In this document: in pieces, positions 27,429 to 35,345 of the stretch | Numbering within the stretch: position 1 is the stretch's first letter | How the letters are laid out: each line of letters opens with the position of its first letter | NCBI RefSeq assembly: GCF_017744695.1 | Contig: NZ_JAGIAS010000001.1 | Span: forward strand, 959,013-1,023,012 | Direction of reading: 5' to 3' | From: Dyadobacter sp. | Lineage (GTDB): Bacteria; Bacteroidota; Bacteroidia; Cytophagales; Spirosomataceae | Length of the DNA stretch: 64,000 nucleotides | Position numbers and translations under genes: made by a program | The notes under the pieces: generated by a model | Database searches by the model: none | Told to the model about the DNA's origin: nothing | The model's input: the letters and a program-made list of their open reading frames with translations, nothing else

Positions 27429-28037
27429 ATGCACCTCATGAGTAAGGATTACCGCGATAACGACGACCTCGGATTATGGCAACTAACAAGGGTTTCGGAC
27501 GATTCGCTGGCCTTTGCGGAGCTCCACCGCAGGTATTCATCCCGGCTTTACGCGCTCGCATTGCGAAAGACCGGCAACAGTGAGGTGTCGGAAGATCTTG
27601 TACAGGACCTGTTTGTACATTTATGGCTGCAACGGACGGGCATTACCATTGAAAAAGCATTCAATCTCTACCTTTTTTCCGCGCTTAAAAACCGCATTAT
27701 CTCGCATTTGCGAAAGCAGCTCACGCAGCATACGGTATCGCTGAACGACATCGATGTGGAAACTTTATCGTCGCAGTCGGCCAACCTGGTGCAGGAATGG
27801 TTATCGTTGAAGGAAGTACAGGAAATCTACACGCGCGAGCTCTCGAACCTGCCTGAGAAAAGCAAGCAGGTATTCGAAATGAGCCGCAGCGGCGTTCCTA
27901 ACAAGGAAATCGCCCAAATGCTCGAACTGTCGGAGAAGACGGTGGAGTTTCACATCAGCAAATGCCTTAGGGTATTGCGGGCGAAGTTCGGGTATGTGGT
28001 GAATGTGCTGGTTTGGGTGTTGGCGGCCGGAATGTAG
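27429..28037 (+). CDS. ECF sigma-70 factor, Bacteroidota family
   Basis: A 202-residue sigma factor; the ATG at 27438 (MSKDYRDNDD) is an equally good start. Region 2 spans ~25-90: AFAELHRRYSSRLYALALRK, then SEDLVQDLFVHLWLQR, the family's -10 binding helix. Region 4 spans ~130-190: LSNLPEKSKQVFEMSRSG, then NKEIAQMLELSEKTVEFHISKCLRVL, the -35 binding helix-turn-helix. This is the Bacteroides-expansion type normally held by a FecR protein. The divergent FecR gene begins 135 bp away, with SusC and SusD behind it, so this sigma most likely drives that polysaccharide locus. Confidence 0.93.
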   Translation: MHLMSKDYRDNDDLGLWQLTRVSDDSLAFAELHRRYSSRLYALALRKTGNSEVSEDLVQDLFVHLWLQRTGITIEKAFNLYLFSALKNRIISHLRKQLTQHTVSLNDIDVETLSSQSANLVQEWLSLKEVQEIYTRELSNLPEKSKQVFEMSRSGVPNKEIAQMLELSEKTVEFHISKCLRVLRAKFGYVVNVLVWVLAAGM

Positions 28038-28078
28038 GCCTCCGCGGCTCGACCTACGCGGCTCGGCCTACGCGGCGC
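28037..28078. repeat. Three tandem copies of a GC-rich 14-bp unit
   Basis: Copies at 28037-28050, 28051-28064 and 28065-28078 with consensus GGCCTACGCGGCTC and 1-3 differences each. They start at the last base of the sigma gene stop codon and fill the spacer before the DUF421 gene. Confidence 0.75.
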
Positions 28079-28120
28079 GGCACGTATTTTGCACGTGGGT
28101 AGGGAAACCATCCATTTGCC

Positions 28121-28819
28121 ATGTTCGAATTTGCCGATTGGAGAAAAATCCTCATGCACGACCACCCGTTCGGCTTCCTGCTGGAAGTTGTGCTCCGGAC
28201 GGTCATCATGTTTTTAATTATCTTAATCGCATTGCGCGCTTCCGGCAGGCGGGGAATCAAGCAGCTTTCTATTTTTGAACTGGTACTGATTATCGGGTTA
28301 GGCTCCGCAGCAGGCGATCCCATGTTTTATGATGATGTGGGCATTCTACCTGCGTTCGTCGTATTTCTCGTCGTAATCACGCTGTACATCACCGTTACCC
28401 GCCTCTCCGACCGTTTTGTAAAAATCGAAAAACTACTCGAAGGCAAGCCGTTGTACGTGATCCGTGACGGCAAGCTCCTTATGGACGCTTTCCGCGAATC
28501 GGGGCTTTCGCAGGACGAGTTCTTCGCTGAACTCCGGCTGCGCAACATCGAGCACCTCGGCCAGGTCCGCACGGTGTTGATCGAAACTTCCGGCGAATTC
28601 AGCGTACTTTTCTTCGCCGATGAGGAAGTGAAATACGGCCTCCCTATTTTCCCCGACGAACTCCAAAACAGGCTGAACGGTAAAGAAAACTGCGAATATA
28701 TCGCTTGCGCCAAATGCGGCGGCGTACGCGAGGGCAAAAACATTACCAGGCTCACACCCTGCCCCGAATGCGAAGTTTGCGAATGGGTCGGGGCATCCAA
28801 TGCGAAGCGGATCGCGTGA
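28121..28819 (+). CDS. DUF421/YetF-family membrane protein with a Cys-rich tail
   Basis: A 232-residue protein. Three membrane helices lie in the first ~95 residues (VVLRTVIMFLIILIALRASG, LSIFELVLIIGLGSAAGDPM, ILPAFVVFLVVITLYITVT), followed by the YetF-type cytoplasmic domain: KLLEGKPLYVIRDGKLLMDA, ESGLSQDEFFAELRLRNI, VLIETSGEFSVLFF. The GKRxxxQLSxFE and GSAAGDP patterns are typical of DUF421. An extra tail of ~45 residues has CAKCGG and CPECEVCEW, four to five Cys that look like a zinc-ribbon or rubredoxin-like knuckle. Molecular function of the family is not established. It stands alone between the sigma gene and a repeat element. Confidence 0.85.
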   Translation: MFEFADWRKILMHDHPFGFLLEVVLRTVIMFLIILIALRASGRRGIKQLSIFELVLIIGLGSAAGDPMFYDDVGILPAFVVFLVVITLYITVTRLSDRFVKIEKLLEGKPLYVIRDGKLLMDAFRESGLSQDEFFAELRLRNIEHLGQVRTVLIETSGEFSVLFFADEEVKYGLPIFPDELQNRLNGKENCEYIACAKCGGVREGKNITRLTPCPECEVCEWVGASNAKRIA

Positions 28820-28887
28820 CGCCCATTGCCTTTCATCGGGTAACCGACGAGTTCTGCCCTATATTTCTTCCTTTATTTTTTTGAAGG

Positions 28888-29062
28888 CAGGAAGCTCCTA
28901 CGGAGCTCACACATGGCACCGTTTGGGTTTCTATAAACAGGTTGCCCCTCCGGGGCTGTCAGGACATTGAATCTTCAATGTAACAGGACCCAGCCGCAGA
29001 GCGGCGTCCTGTTTATAGAACCCATTGGCCCCTGTCATGCAAAGGCTCCATCGGAGCTTCCT
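28888..29062. repeat. REP/BIME-like element: two inverted copies of a ~70-bp unit
   Basis: The left unit runs 28888 to ~28957 and the right unit ~28993-29062 in opposite orientation. Both begin at their outer ends with CAGGAAGCTCC and a small hairpin, share TTCTATAAACAGG in the middle, and end in a GC-rich hairpin (GCCCCTCCGGGGC on the left, GCCGCAGAGCGGC on the right). Between them lies a perfect ACATTGAA/TTCAATGT palindrome (28964-28981). The layout matches bacterial interspersed mosaic elements that are mobilised by REP-associated transposases. No such transposase gene is in this window. Confidence 0.7.
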
Positions 29063-29084
29063 GATACAACCCGACTAAGAGACT

Positions 29085-30512
29085 TTAATTCTCCGGTGCA
29101 ATAGGCAGCGGCAGATAATCCCGGTTCAAAATCATCCATTCCTGCAAGCGTGTTTTCAGATCGTGTTCGATCGACGCTACTTCCGCTTTGCCCGACAGGT
29201 TATTGGTTTCGTCCGGATCGGCCTGCAAATCATAGATTTCAAACATTTTGCGACGGTCGGCGAAAAGGAGTTTGTCGTATTTCTCTTCCAGTTTCCCCTC
29301 CGCGTGCTGCTGTTTCAAATCCAGCCAGAAAGGTTGTCCCGCAAAATCGACCGGGTGGTAGGGAATCTGCCAGATCGCGTTGTAAATCAGCTTGTACTTT
29401 TTGTTAAAAATAGTCCTCCCCAAATCGAAATTGGAAGAATTGGTAGGCAAACCCTGCCCATGCGCACCGCGAACAGCGAAAATGTACTCGTGGCCCCCCT
29501 GCTGCGGATCGGTGAAGGCGGGCGTGAGGCTTTTACCAGTGATTTCTTTGGGAATAGCTACTCCTGCTACGGTCAGAAACGTCGGCGCAATATCAATGCC
29601 GGATACGAGCACGTCGCTTACCTGGCCGGCTTTGACCAGCTTCGGATGACGGATGATCAGCGGCACGTGAATGCCCAGATCATATAAGGTACCCTTGCCG
29701 CGCAGCAATGCACCGCCATTATCGCCGATAAAGACCACAAGCGTATTTTCTTCCAGTCCGCGCTTTTTCAGATCATCCAGCACACGGCCTACGTCGCTGT
29801 CGAGACGCTGGATTTCACCGAGATAGGAAGCGAAATCGGCCCGTACTCCTTTGGTATCCGGCCAATGTCCGGGCAATGTGAGCGATTGCGGATCGGGTTC
29901 GAAGTTTTTGGCATTGAAAATCCGGTGCGGATCACTGTACCCGACTTGCACGAAAAATGGCTTGTTTTTGGGGGCTTTGTCCAGGAACTCTGTGTATTGC
30001 TGGTAAATACTGTCGCGGTTACCGGTCCCATTCAGGTAATCGACCCGGTTTTTGAAGGTTTCCAGGCCATATTTTTCCAATACAGCCACCGTTTCGGGCA
30101 CGCGCCGGTTACCGTCGAGGTGGAAATTCCTGCCAAGGATGCCGGTATAATAGCCGCCTTTGCGCAGCAGTTCGGGATAAGCCGTTACCGAGGCATCGAG
30201 CGGAGCCGAAAAGCGGGTCATCTGCACATCGAGCGTGTTGCGCCCGGTCATGATCGCCGCCCGCGAGAGCACGCATTGCGGCGCGGTCGTATAGGCACGC
30301 GTAAAGCGGACACCTTCCTGCGCGAGCCGGTCAATATTCGGGGTTTTGATCTGCGGATAGCCGTAGCTGCTCAGAAACGGCGCACTGTGGTCGTCGGAAA
30401 CGATGAGGACAATGTTGGGAGGCTGTTGCTGCGGGGCCTTCTTTTTCTGGGCGTAGGCTTGCCAGTTGGCAGCGTGTAAAAGCGCTGCGGCAAACAGGAG
30501 TTGTTTTAGCAT
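29085..30512 (-). CDS. Secreted sulfatase with a non-canonical formylglycine motif
   Basis: A 475-residue family S1 sulfatase with a signal peptide of ~21 residues (AAALLHAANWQAYAQ). Metal residues appear as NIVLIVSDDHSAPFLSSYG and VVFIGDNGGALLRG. The activation site reads APQCVLSRAAIMTGR: the Cys and Arg are present, but the Pro or Ala at the third position of C-x-(P/A)-x-R is Leu. The sulfate-binding GKWHLG motif also departs, reading GRNFHLDG with Arg for Lys. The remaining layout is standard (LYDLGIHVPLIIRHP, QADPDETNNLSG). It is the last gene of three co-directional sulfatases, 90 bp after the second. It may be a sulfatase with altered maturation, a related phosphoesterase, or inactive. 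Confidence 0.85.
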   Translation of the reverse strand: MLKQLLFAAALLHAANWQAYAQKKKAPQQQPPNIVLIVSDDHSAPFLSSYGYPQIKTPNIDRLAQEGVRFTRAYTTAPQCVLSRAAIMTGRNTLDVQMTRFSAPLDASVTAYPELLRKGGYYTGILGRNFHLDGNRRVPETVAVLEKYGLETFKNRVDYLNGTGNRDSIYQQYTEFLDKAPKNKPFFVQVGYSDPHRIFNAKNFEPDPQSLTLPGHWPDTKGVRADFASYLGEIQRLDSDVGRVLDDLKKRGLEENTLVVFIGDNGGALLRGKGTLYDLGIHVPLIIRHPKLVKAGQVSDVLVSGIDIAPTFLTVAGVAIPKEITGKSLTPAFTDPQQGGHEYIFAVRGAHGQGLPTNSSNFDLGRTIFNKKYKLIYNAIWQIPYHPVDFAGQPFWLDLKQQHAEGKLEEKYDKLLFADRRKMFEIYDLQADPDETNNLSGKAEVASIEHDLKTRLQEWMILNRDYLPLPIAPEN

Positions 30513-30602
30513 GGGGCTTGTGTGTTTTTGACGTCGACTTTGGATTTATGTGCTTTACTTCTTTTGTACAAATAAACAGGGGGGCCGTCGAGGCCGCGTT
30601 GG

Positions 30603-32381
30603 CTATTTCTCAACGGCGCGGCTCATTTCCAGGTAATACGGCCCCGTCACCCCGCCTTGGCCCTCAAACCATGATTCTACCAGATAATCGCCCTTTTTCA
30701 ACCACACCTTCGGGATAGTTACGGCATTTCTGTCACCCTTGGCGAGGGCGCTGCGCTGGATGTGCCCAAGACGAACAAGGCTACGCGTGCCCGACTGGAT
30801 GGTTGCGGTGTGGATCGGCCGGAGGTTGTAATAGCCATCCCGGGCAATGGTAATATGCCAGTAGCCGGTGGCTTTGTCGGCCAACCAGGCGCCCATGTTG
30901 GTGCCGCTCAGGTCCTGACGGGTGAGGATCGAGAGCGGCTCGTGGATGGAGCCTACGATAATGCGTTGCTCTGTGAGGTTGGGACTATTTGAAATGTCAT
31001 TAAAGACGCTATCAAGGCCTTTTTTAAGTCGCTTCGCCAGTGCAGGCTCTGACGCCACAAGGTTATGTTGTTCAAACGGGTCCTTATCAAGGTCGAACAG
31101 GCCGAACGTATTCAGATCGTCCCCTTCGGCATTGAATGCCACGAGTTTGTAGTTGTTTTCATAAAAAGCCGCATTGCGGTAGGGCTCCGGCCAGCCACGG
31201 TTCCAGGCGTTATAGAAAGTGCGGGGACCAGGCGCTGCCTTCCCCTGAATCGTTTTCAGTGCGGAACGGCCGTCGTACCTCACATTGGTGGGTAATGGAA
31301 TCCGGGCAGCATCGAGCAAAGTAGGCACTAGGTCGATATGCGCCAGCAATGCATTCACTTCCTTATCCGGTTCAAAAAGCCCTGCGCCCGAAATCAGGAG
31401 CGGCACACGCGTACCACCTTCCCAGGCAGTTCCTTTCAACCCGCGGAAACCGGCATTGAAACGCAATTGCTGGTTGCCGTTGTCGGTGAGGAATATGACA
31501 ATGGTGTTTTCTTCCAAGCCACGGTTCCTGAGCTCCGCCAGAATGCGGCCTACGTTATCGTCGATATTGGTAGCCATCCCGTACACTTTCCGGGCGTCGG
31601 CCTTGTCCTTATCGGTCATCTTGGCCCAGGCTTTGCCTTCCTCCCGGTCGGTTTCCGTGTCGAAACGGAGGTCCTTATACATATCCTCGTACTTTTTCGG
31701 CAATTGCAGCGGTGTATGCGGCGCATTGTAGGAAACGTAGAGGAAGAAAGGCGCCGACTTCTTTTCGTTCAGAAATTCCAGGGCCTGATCGGTAAAAACG
31801 TCCGTGCAATAGCCCTGCCGCTGTACCTTCCTGTCGTTTTCGTACAATGTGGTATTGAAATAGCTGCTGTCGGTGCGGATAAAGTTTTCGAAAAAATCGC
31901 CCGGCTGCCCTACCCCGCCGCCGCCGTGAATAAGGCTGTACTGAAAACCCTGGTCCGACGGCCGGAACGGATAGTTATCGCCCAGGTGCCATTTCCCGAC
32001 AATACCGGTCCGGTAACCGTTTTTGGAAAGTATCTCAGCCAATGTCACTTCTTCCGCAGCCATGATCGCCCCACCGTTATAGGTATCATGTACGCCTGTG
32101 CGCTGGTGGTAGCGTCCTGTGAGCAGGCTCGCACGTGTGGGGGCGCATACGGGAGAATTATGATAGTTCGTCAGCCGCGTGGAGCGGGTGGCTAGCCGAT
32201 CGATATTCGGCGTCTTAACGTGCGGGTTTCCGGTAAAACCGAAATCGCCGTACCCCTGATCGTCCGTCATGATGACGAGGATGTTAGGAGTTTGACGGCC
32301 GGGAGTTTTTTGACCATGGACCGCCGACCACCGACCGCCGATGGCCATTAATAACAGTATTATTATGATTGTCCGCCTCAT
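30603..32381 (-). CDS. Secreted arylsulfatase (family S1)
   Basis: A 592-residue sulfatase with signal peptide MRRTIIIILLLMAIGG. Core motifs are complete: NILVIMTDDQGYGDFG (metal Asp pair), SPVCAPTRASLLTGRY (canonical C-x-P-x-R, so the Cys should become formylglycine), TGIVGKWHLGDNYPFRP, and IVIFLTDNGNQQLRF. A C-terminal extension of ~110 residues (ATGYWHITIARDGYYNLRP, VRLGHIQRSALAKGDRNAVTIP) is beta-rich and may bind glycan. The start overlaps the preceding sulfatase stop by 4 bp (ATGA), so translation is coupled. Heptamer repeats lie within codons ~14-23, directly after the signal peptide core. Substrate sulfate ester unknown. Confidence 0.92.
   Translation of the reverse strand: MRRTIIIILLLMAIGGRWSAVHGQKTPGRQTPNILVIMTDDQGYGDFGFTGNPHVKTPNIDRLATRSTRLTNYHNSPVCAPTRASLLTGRYHQRTGVHDTYNGGAIMAAEEVTLAEILSKNGYRTGIVGKWHLGDNYPFRPSDQGFQYSLIHGGGGVGQPGDFFENFIRTDSSYFNTTLYENDRKVQRQGYCTDVFTDQALEFLNEKKSAPFFLYVSYNAPHTPLQLPKKYEDMYKDLRFDTETDREEGKAWAKMTDKDKADARKVYGMATNIDDNVGRILAELRNRGLEENTIVIFLTDNGNQQLRFNAGFRGLKGTAWEGGTRVPLLISGAGLFEPDKEVNALLAHIDLVPTLLDAARIPLPTNVRYDGRSALKTIQGKAAPGPRTFYNAWNRGWPEPYRNAAFYENNYKLVAFNAEGDDLNTFGLFDLDKDPFEQHNLVASEPALAKRLKKGLDSVFNDISNSPNLTEQRIIVGSIHEPLSILTRQDLSGTNMGAWLADKATGYWHITIARDGYYNLRPIHTATIQSGTRSLVRLGHIQRSALAKGDRNAVTIPKVWLKKGDYLVESWFEGQGGVTGPYYLEMSRAVEK
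32314..32341. repeat. Heptanucleotide tandem repeat inside the second sulfatase gene
   Basis: Three copies of CCRCCGA at 32321-32327, 32328-32334 and 32335-32341, preceded by a degenerate copy (32314-32320). The 22 bp at 32317-32338 are identical to 33692-33713 in the neighbouring sulfatase gene. Seven is not a multiple of three, so a gain or loss of one unit would shift the frame. Confidence 0.8.
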
Positions 32382-33781
32382 TTCACTTCCTGCTTTTTGG
32401 AGTACACCCTATCGATGGAAGCGCCTTCGTCGCCTTGTTGCTTCATCCAGGCTTCCAGTTCCGTGCGCAGGGTGGCGATGCGTTGTGCATATAGCGGGTC
32501 GGCAGCCAGGTTTTTCGATTCAAATGGGTCTTTTTCCGTATCATAAAATTCTACGGCAGGCCGGTGCTGGAAACGTTCGGTAATCTTTCCGGCATTCGGA
32601 TCAGCCTTGTCATCCACCCATGAAAACCATACGGTATTACGGTCTTTCCGATTACGGTCCATCATGAATCGGTTGTAATACGGTTTGTCGGGTGCAAGGT
32701 TGAGAATCAACTTGTAGCGGTGATCGCGAATACTGCGGATCGGATAAGGATCGCCTTCCGGAATGTTGTTATGAATGCCGTAGGCGTAGTTTCGCGCCTC
32801 CTTGTTCCTGCCTGAAATGACGGGCAAAAAGCTGCGGCCATCAAGACCGGCAGCAGGCTTTCCACCAGCAATGTCGATCAGCGTCGGGGTGATATCTTCA
32901 TATTGGATCAATGCATGGGTCTCTGTCGAAGGCTTTACTTTCCCGGGCCATTTGACAAGCATCGAACTACGCTGGCCGGTATCGTAGAGGTTCCACTTCG
33001 CACCCGGGAACTGTGCACCCTGCTCGCCGAGGAAAATCAGAATGGTGTTCTTGTCCTGCCCGGTCTCTTTCAGCAGCGCCCGGATGTCCCCCACCTGGTC
33101 GTCCAGCCGGCGTACCTCGGCGAGATATTTCACAAATTGCCTCCGGGTAACAGGCGTGTCCACCCAGTTGGCGGGCAGTTTGAGCTTCGCGGCGTCGAAT
33201 TCGGTGGTATCCCCTACCGTCCAGGGAGCGTGGGGATTAATACTCATTACAAAAAGGCAATAGGGCTTGTCGCTGCCGGTGATGTATTTCTTAATGTCGT
33301 CGAGGCGGTATTCGTCGGTTGGTGCTACGCAATTCGGTTCAAACCCGTCCACGATATCGAACGGGAACACGCTTTTGGGTTTTGTGACATGGTCCTTCCC
33401 CGTCAATCCCACGCGGTAGCCGAGATCAGCCAGGTAATGTCCCACGCTTTTCAGGTGATCGTACACCGGCTTGTGGTTCTGGAACGACCCGTGCCGCACC
33501 GGGTAGAGTCCCGTAAACAGGGACGCCCGCGTAGGTACGCACATCGCCTCCGAGGTAAACAGGTTATGGAATTTCAATCCTTCTTTCGCCAGGGCATCAA
33601 TGTGTGTGGTTTTGAGGTTCTGACCGCCATAGCAGCTCAATTGCCGGCTATCAAGGTCGTCGGCCATGATGATGACGATGTTGGGGCTTTTTGGACCGCC
33701 GACCACCGACCGCTGACCGCTAATAGCCGTCAGCGGCAATAATACGTTGAGAATAATGCAGATTCTGAATGCTTTAAACAT
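32378..33781 (-). CDS. Secreted sulfatase (family S1), first gene of the sulfatase operon
   Basis: About 467 residues from the ATG at 33781, which starts a good signal peptide (MFKAFRICIILNVLLPLTAI). The frame opens further upstream to 33850, but that gives an unusual N-terminus. Active-site motifs are NIVIIMADDLDSRQLSCYGG, EAMCVPTRASLFTGLYP (canonical C-x-P-x-R), GLTGKDHVTKPKS (Lys and His kept), and ILIFLGEQGAQFPGAKW. In the last, the usual D-N metal pair reads EQG, a variation seen in some S1 subfamilies. Its stop overlaps the start of the next sulfatase. Heptamer repeats fall at codons ~20-29. Confidence 0.9.
   Translation of the reverse strand: MFKAFRICIILNVLLPLTAISGQRSVVGGPKSPNIVIIMADDLDSRQLSCYGGQNLKTTHIDALAKEGLKFHNLFTSEAMCVPTRASLFTGLYPVRHGSFQNHKPVYDHLKSVGHYLADLGYRVGLTGKDHVTKPKSVFPFDIVDGFEPNCVAPTDEYRLDDIKKYITGSDKPYCLFVMSINPHAPWTVGDTTEFDAAKLKLPANWVDTPVTRRQFVKYLAEVRRLDDQVGDIRALLKETGQDKNTILIFLGEQGAQFPGAKWNLYDTGQRSSMLVKWPGKVKPSTETHALIQYEDITPTLIDIAGGKPAAGLDGRSFLPVISGRNKEARNYAYGIHNNIPEGDPYPIRSIRDHRYKLILNLAPDKPYYNRFMMDRNRKDRNTVWFSWVDDKADPNAGKITERFQHRPAVEFYDTEKDPFESKNLAADPLYAQRIATLRTELEAWMKQQGDEGASIDRVYSKKQEVK
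33692..33723. repeat. Heptanucleotide tandem repeat inside the first sulfatase gene
   Basis: Units CCGCCGA, CCACCGA, CCGCTGA and CCGCTAA run head to tail at 33696-33723. Bases 33692-33713 are identical to 32317-32338 but are read one base out of phase relative to that gene. Confidence 0.8.
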
Positions 33782-33883
33782 ATGCCTGGTGGTTGTCATT
33801 GTTACCGGTTCGACACAAATCATTTCCGGATTCAATAAGCTAATAACCAAGCCCTTCTAATGATCTGTAACGGGGAGAAGTCG

Positions 33884-34126
33884 TTAAAGCGCGACTACTT
33901 CCGGTTCATCGAGCGACACTTCCTGACGCGAACGCAGCCGCTCCACCAACGAATCGTAATGCAGCAGTCCCGCCGCCTCTACCACCAGTACACCCACAAA
34001 CTCGCGCCCGCGCCCGATGATATTCAATCGTTGTATCCTTACGCCTTTTACCGATTCCACCAGCGATGTGATGTGATGCACACTTAACGTTTCGGGGTAT
34101 GTGAGTTTGAGTTGATAGGTCTTCAT
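33884..34126 (-). CDS. Small protein of unknown function, ACT-like pattern
   Basis: An 80-residue protein, start ATG at 34126 preceded by AAAGGCAGG, a reasonable ribosome binding site. The sequence MKTYQLKLTYPETLSVHHIT, then LVESVKGVRIQRLNIIGRGR, then FVGVLVVEAAGLLHYDSLVE suggests a beta-alpha-beta-beta-alpha fold like ACT or ferredoxin-like regulatory domains. No signal peptide. It lies 102 bp upstream of the sulfatase operon on the same strand and may be its first gene. I do not recognise the family; the reading of a small ligand-binding domain is inference. Confidence 0.65.
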   Translation of the reverse strand: MKTYQLKLTYPETLSVHHITSLVESVKGVRIQRLNIIGRGREFVGVLVVEAAGLLHYDSLVERLRSRQEVSLDEPEVVAL

Positions 34127-34184
34127 ACAGCCTGCCTTTTGTCGTTTGTGAATATTAATCTATTATTTTTATAGATTTAATATA

Positions 34185-34192
34185 CAAATATA
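34185..34192 (-). promoter_or_regulatory. Candidate -7 box for the small ACT-like gene
   Basis: TATATTTG on the minus strand fits TAnnTTTG exactly, 58 bp before the start codon, in an AT-rich stretch. No -33 TTTG at usual spacing. Confidence 0.3.
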
Positions 34193-34414
34193 ATTACGCA
34201 AATGTTTCGCCCGGGTACAAATCCTGAAATATCCGGGAATGTACCACAACCGAGGAAATGCCGGGGGCGGTTGAGATCGCGACAAATGCAGATAGAGCCT
34301 GTACTGCCTCCTCCCCTCATATAGTTCCCTACCCTTATCACCTGCAAAAACCCTCCTTTGACCTTACAATAAGAACCGGGAACCCCCTTGCGGCATTTTT
34401 TGTAATTTCAACCT

Positions 34415-35263
34415 ATGAATACTAAACCGGCGTTTCCGACTCTTGGCATCGATGCTTTCGACTCTTCTGCGGAGTCGGGTTACAAGCTTTTGCGCCATGA
34501 GGTGGATGGTAAAAGCCGGATCGAGAAGCCGCACAAGCACGATTTCTTCATGCTTTTTGTGGTGAAGCAGGGCGGTGGCACGCATTCCATCGACTTCGTC
34601 GATTACCCTGTCGCGAGCGGACAGGTGCATTTGCTGTTTCCCGGCCAGGTGCATCACTGGGATTTGGATGAAGCCACTTCCGGGTTTCAGCTGATGGTCG
34701 GGCGGCGTGCTTTCGAGACTTCCTCCAACTTTCTGCGGCTGTCGTTTATATCCTACCGGAACCACCCGGTGATCGATCTGCCGCACGCGGTTTTCCAGGC
34801 ATTGTGCTACGAGCTGGAAGCCCTGGAAGGCGAACTGGGCACCGCATTGGTAGACTGGGATATGGTACAACTTCGCAGCCGGGTGGCTTTGCAACTGGTG
34901 AGCCGCGAAGCCGAGCGTATTTACGAGGATATCGGCACCTACCGCGCCAACCCGATCCTTTTCAAGTACCACGCGCTGGTAGATGCGCATTTCAAGACCC
35001 ACAAAACCGTCGCATTCTACGCCGATCAGCTCAGTATTTCCCCCAACTACCTCAACATTCTCTGTAAAAGGCACTTGCATGTACCAGCCACATTCCTGAT
35101 CCATAACCGTGTGGGCCTGGAGGCGAAACGTCTGCTGCTGGTTTCGGGGCAATCGGCCAAGGAGATCGCATTTGAGCTGGGGTTCAGCGACCTTCCTCAT
35201 TTCTCCAACTTCTTCAAAGCGCAGACAGGCCTGTCGCCGCGTGCCTTCCGCAATTCGTTATAA
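34415..35263 (+). CDS. AraC-family transcriptional regulator with cupin sensor domain
   Basis: A 282-residue regulator. Residues ~20-110 form a cupin (RIEKPHKHDFFMLFVVKQGG, VASGQVHLLFPGQVHHWDLD), the usual small-molecule pocket. Residues ~180-282 are the double helix-turn-helix: VAFYADQLSISPNYLNILCK and AKEIAFELGFSDLPHFSNFFKAQTGLSPRAFR, of which the second is the AraC signature. The amidohydrolase gene starts 82 bp downstream on the same strand and is the likely target or operon partner. The ligand is unknown. Confidence 0.92.
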   Translation: MNTKPAFPTLGIDAFDSSAESGYKLLRHEVDGKSRIEKPHKHDFFMLFVVKQGGGTHSIDFVDYPVASGQVHLLFPGQVHHWDLDEATSGFQLMVGRRAFETSSNFLRLSFISYRNHPVIDLPHAVFQALCYELEALEGELGTALVDWDMVQLRSRVALQLVSREAERIYEDIGTYRANPILFKYHALVDAHFKTHKTVAFYADQLSISPNYLNILCKRHLHVPATFLIHNRVGLEAKRLLLVSGQSAKEIAFELGFSDLPHFSNFFKAQTGLSPRAFRNSL

Positions 35264-35345
35264 ATCCTACAAGTTTTGGCATAAATAGCGCATCGCTTGA
35301 ACGCGCCGCCGGGGTTAACTTTGCGTAAACCTTAATCCCAGGCAT

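Noticed and set aside
28888..29062. CRISPR array or tRNA-like structure
   Set aside because: Only two inverted units and no regular direct repeats or spacers; no cloverleaf.
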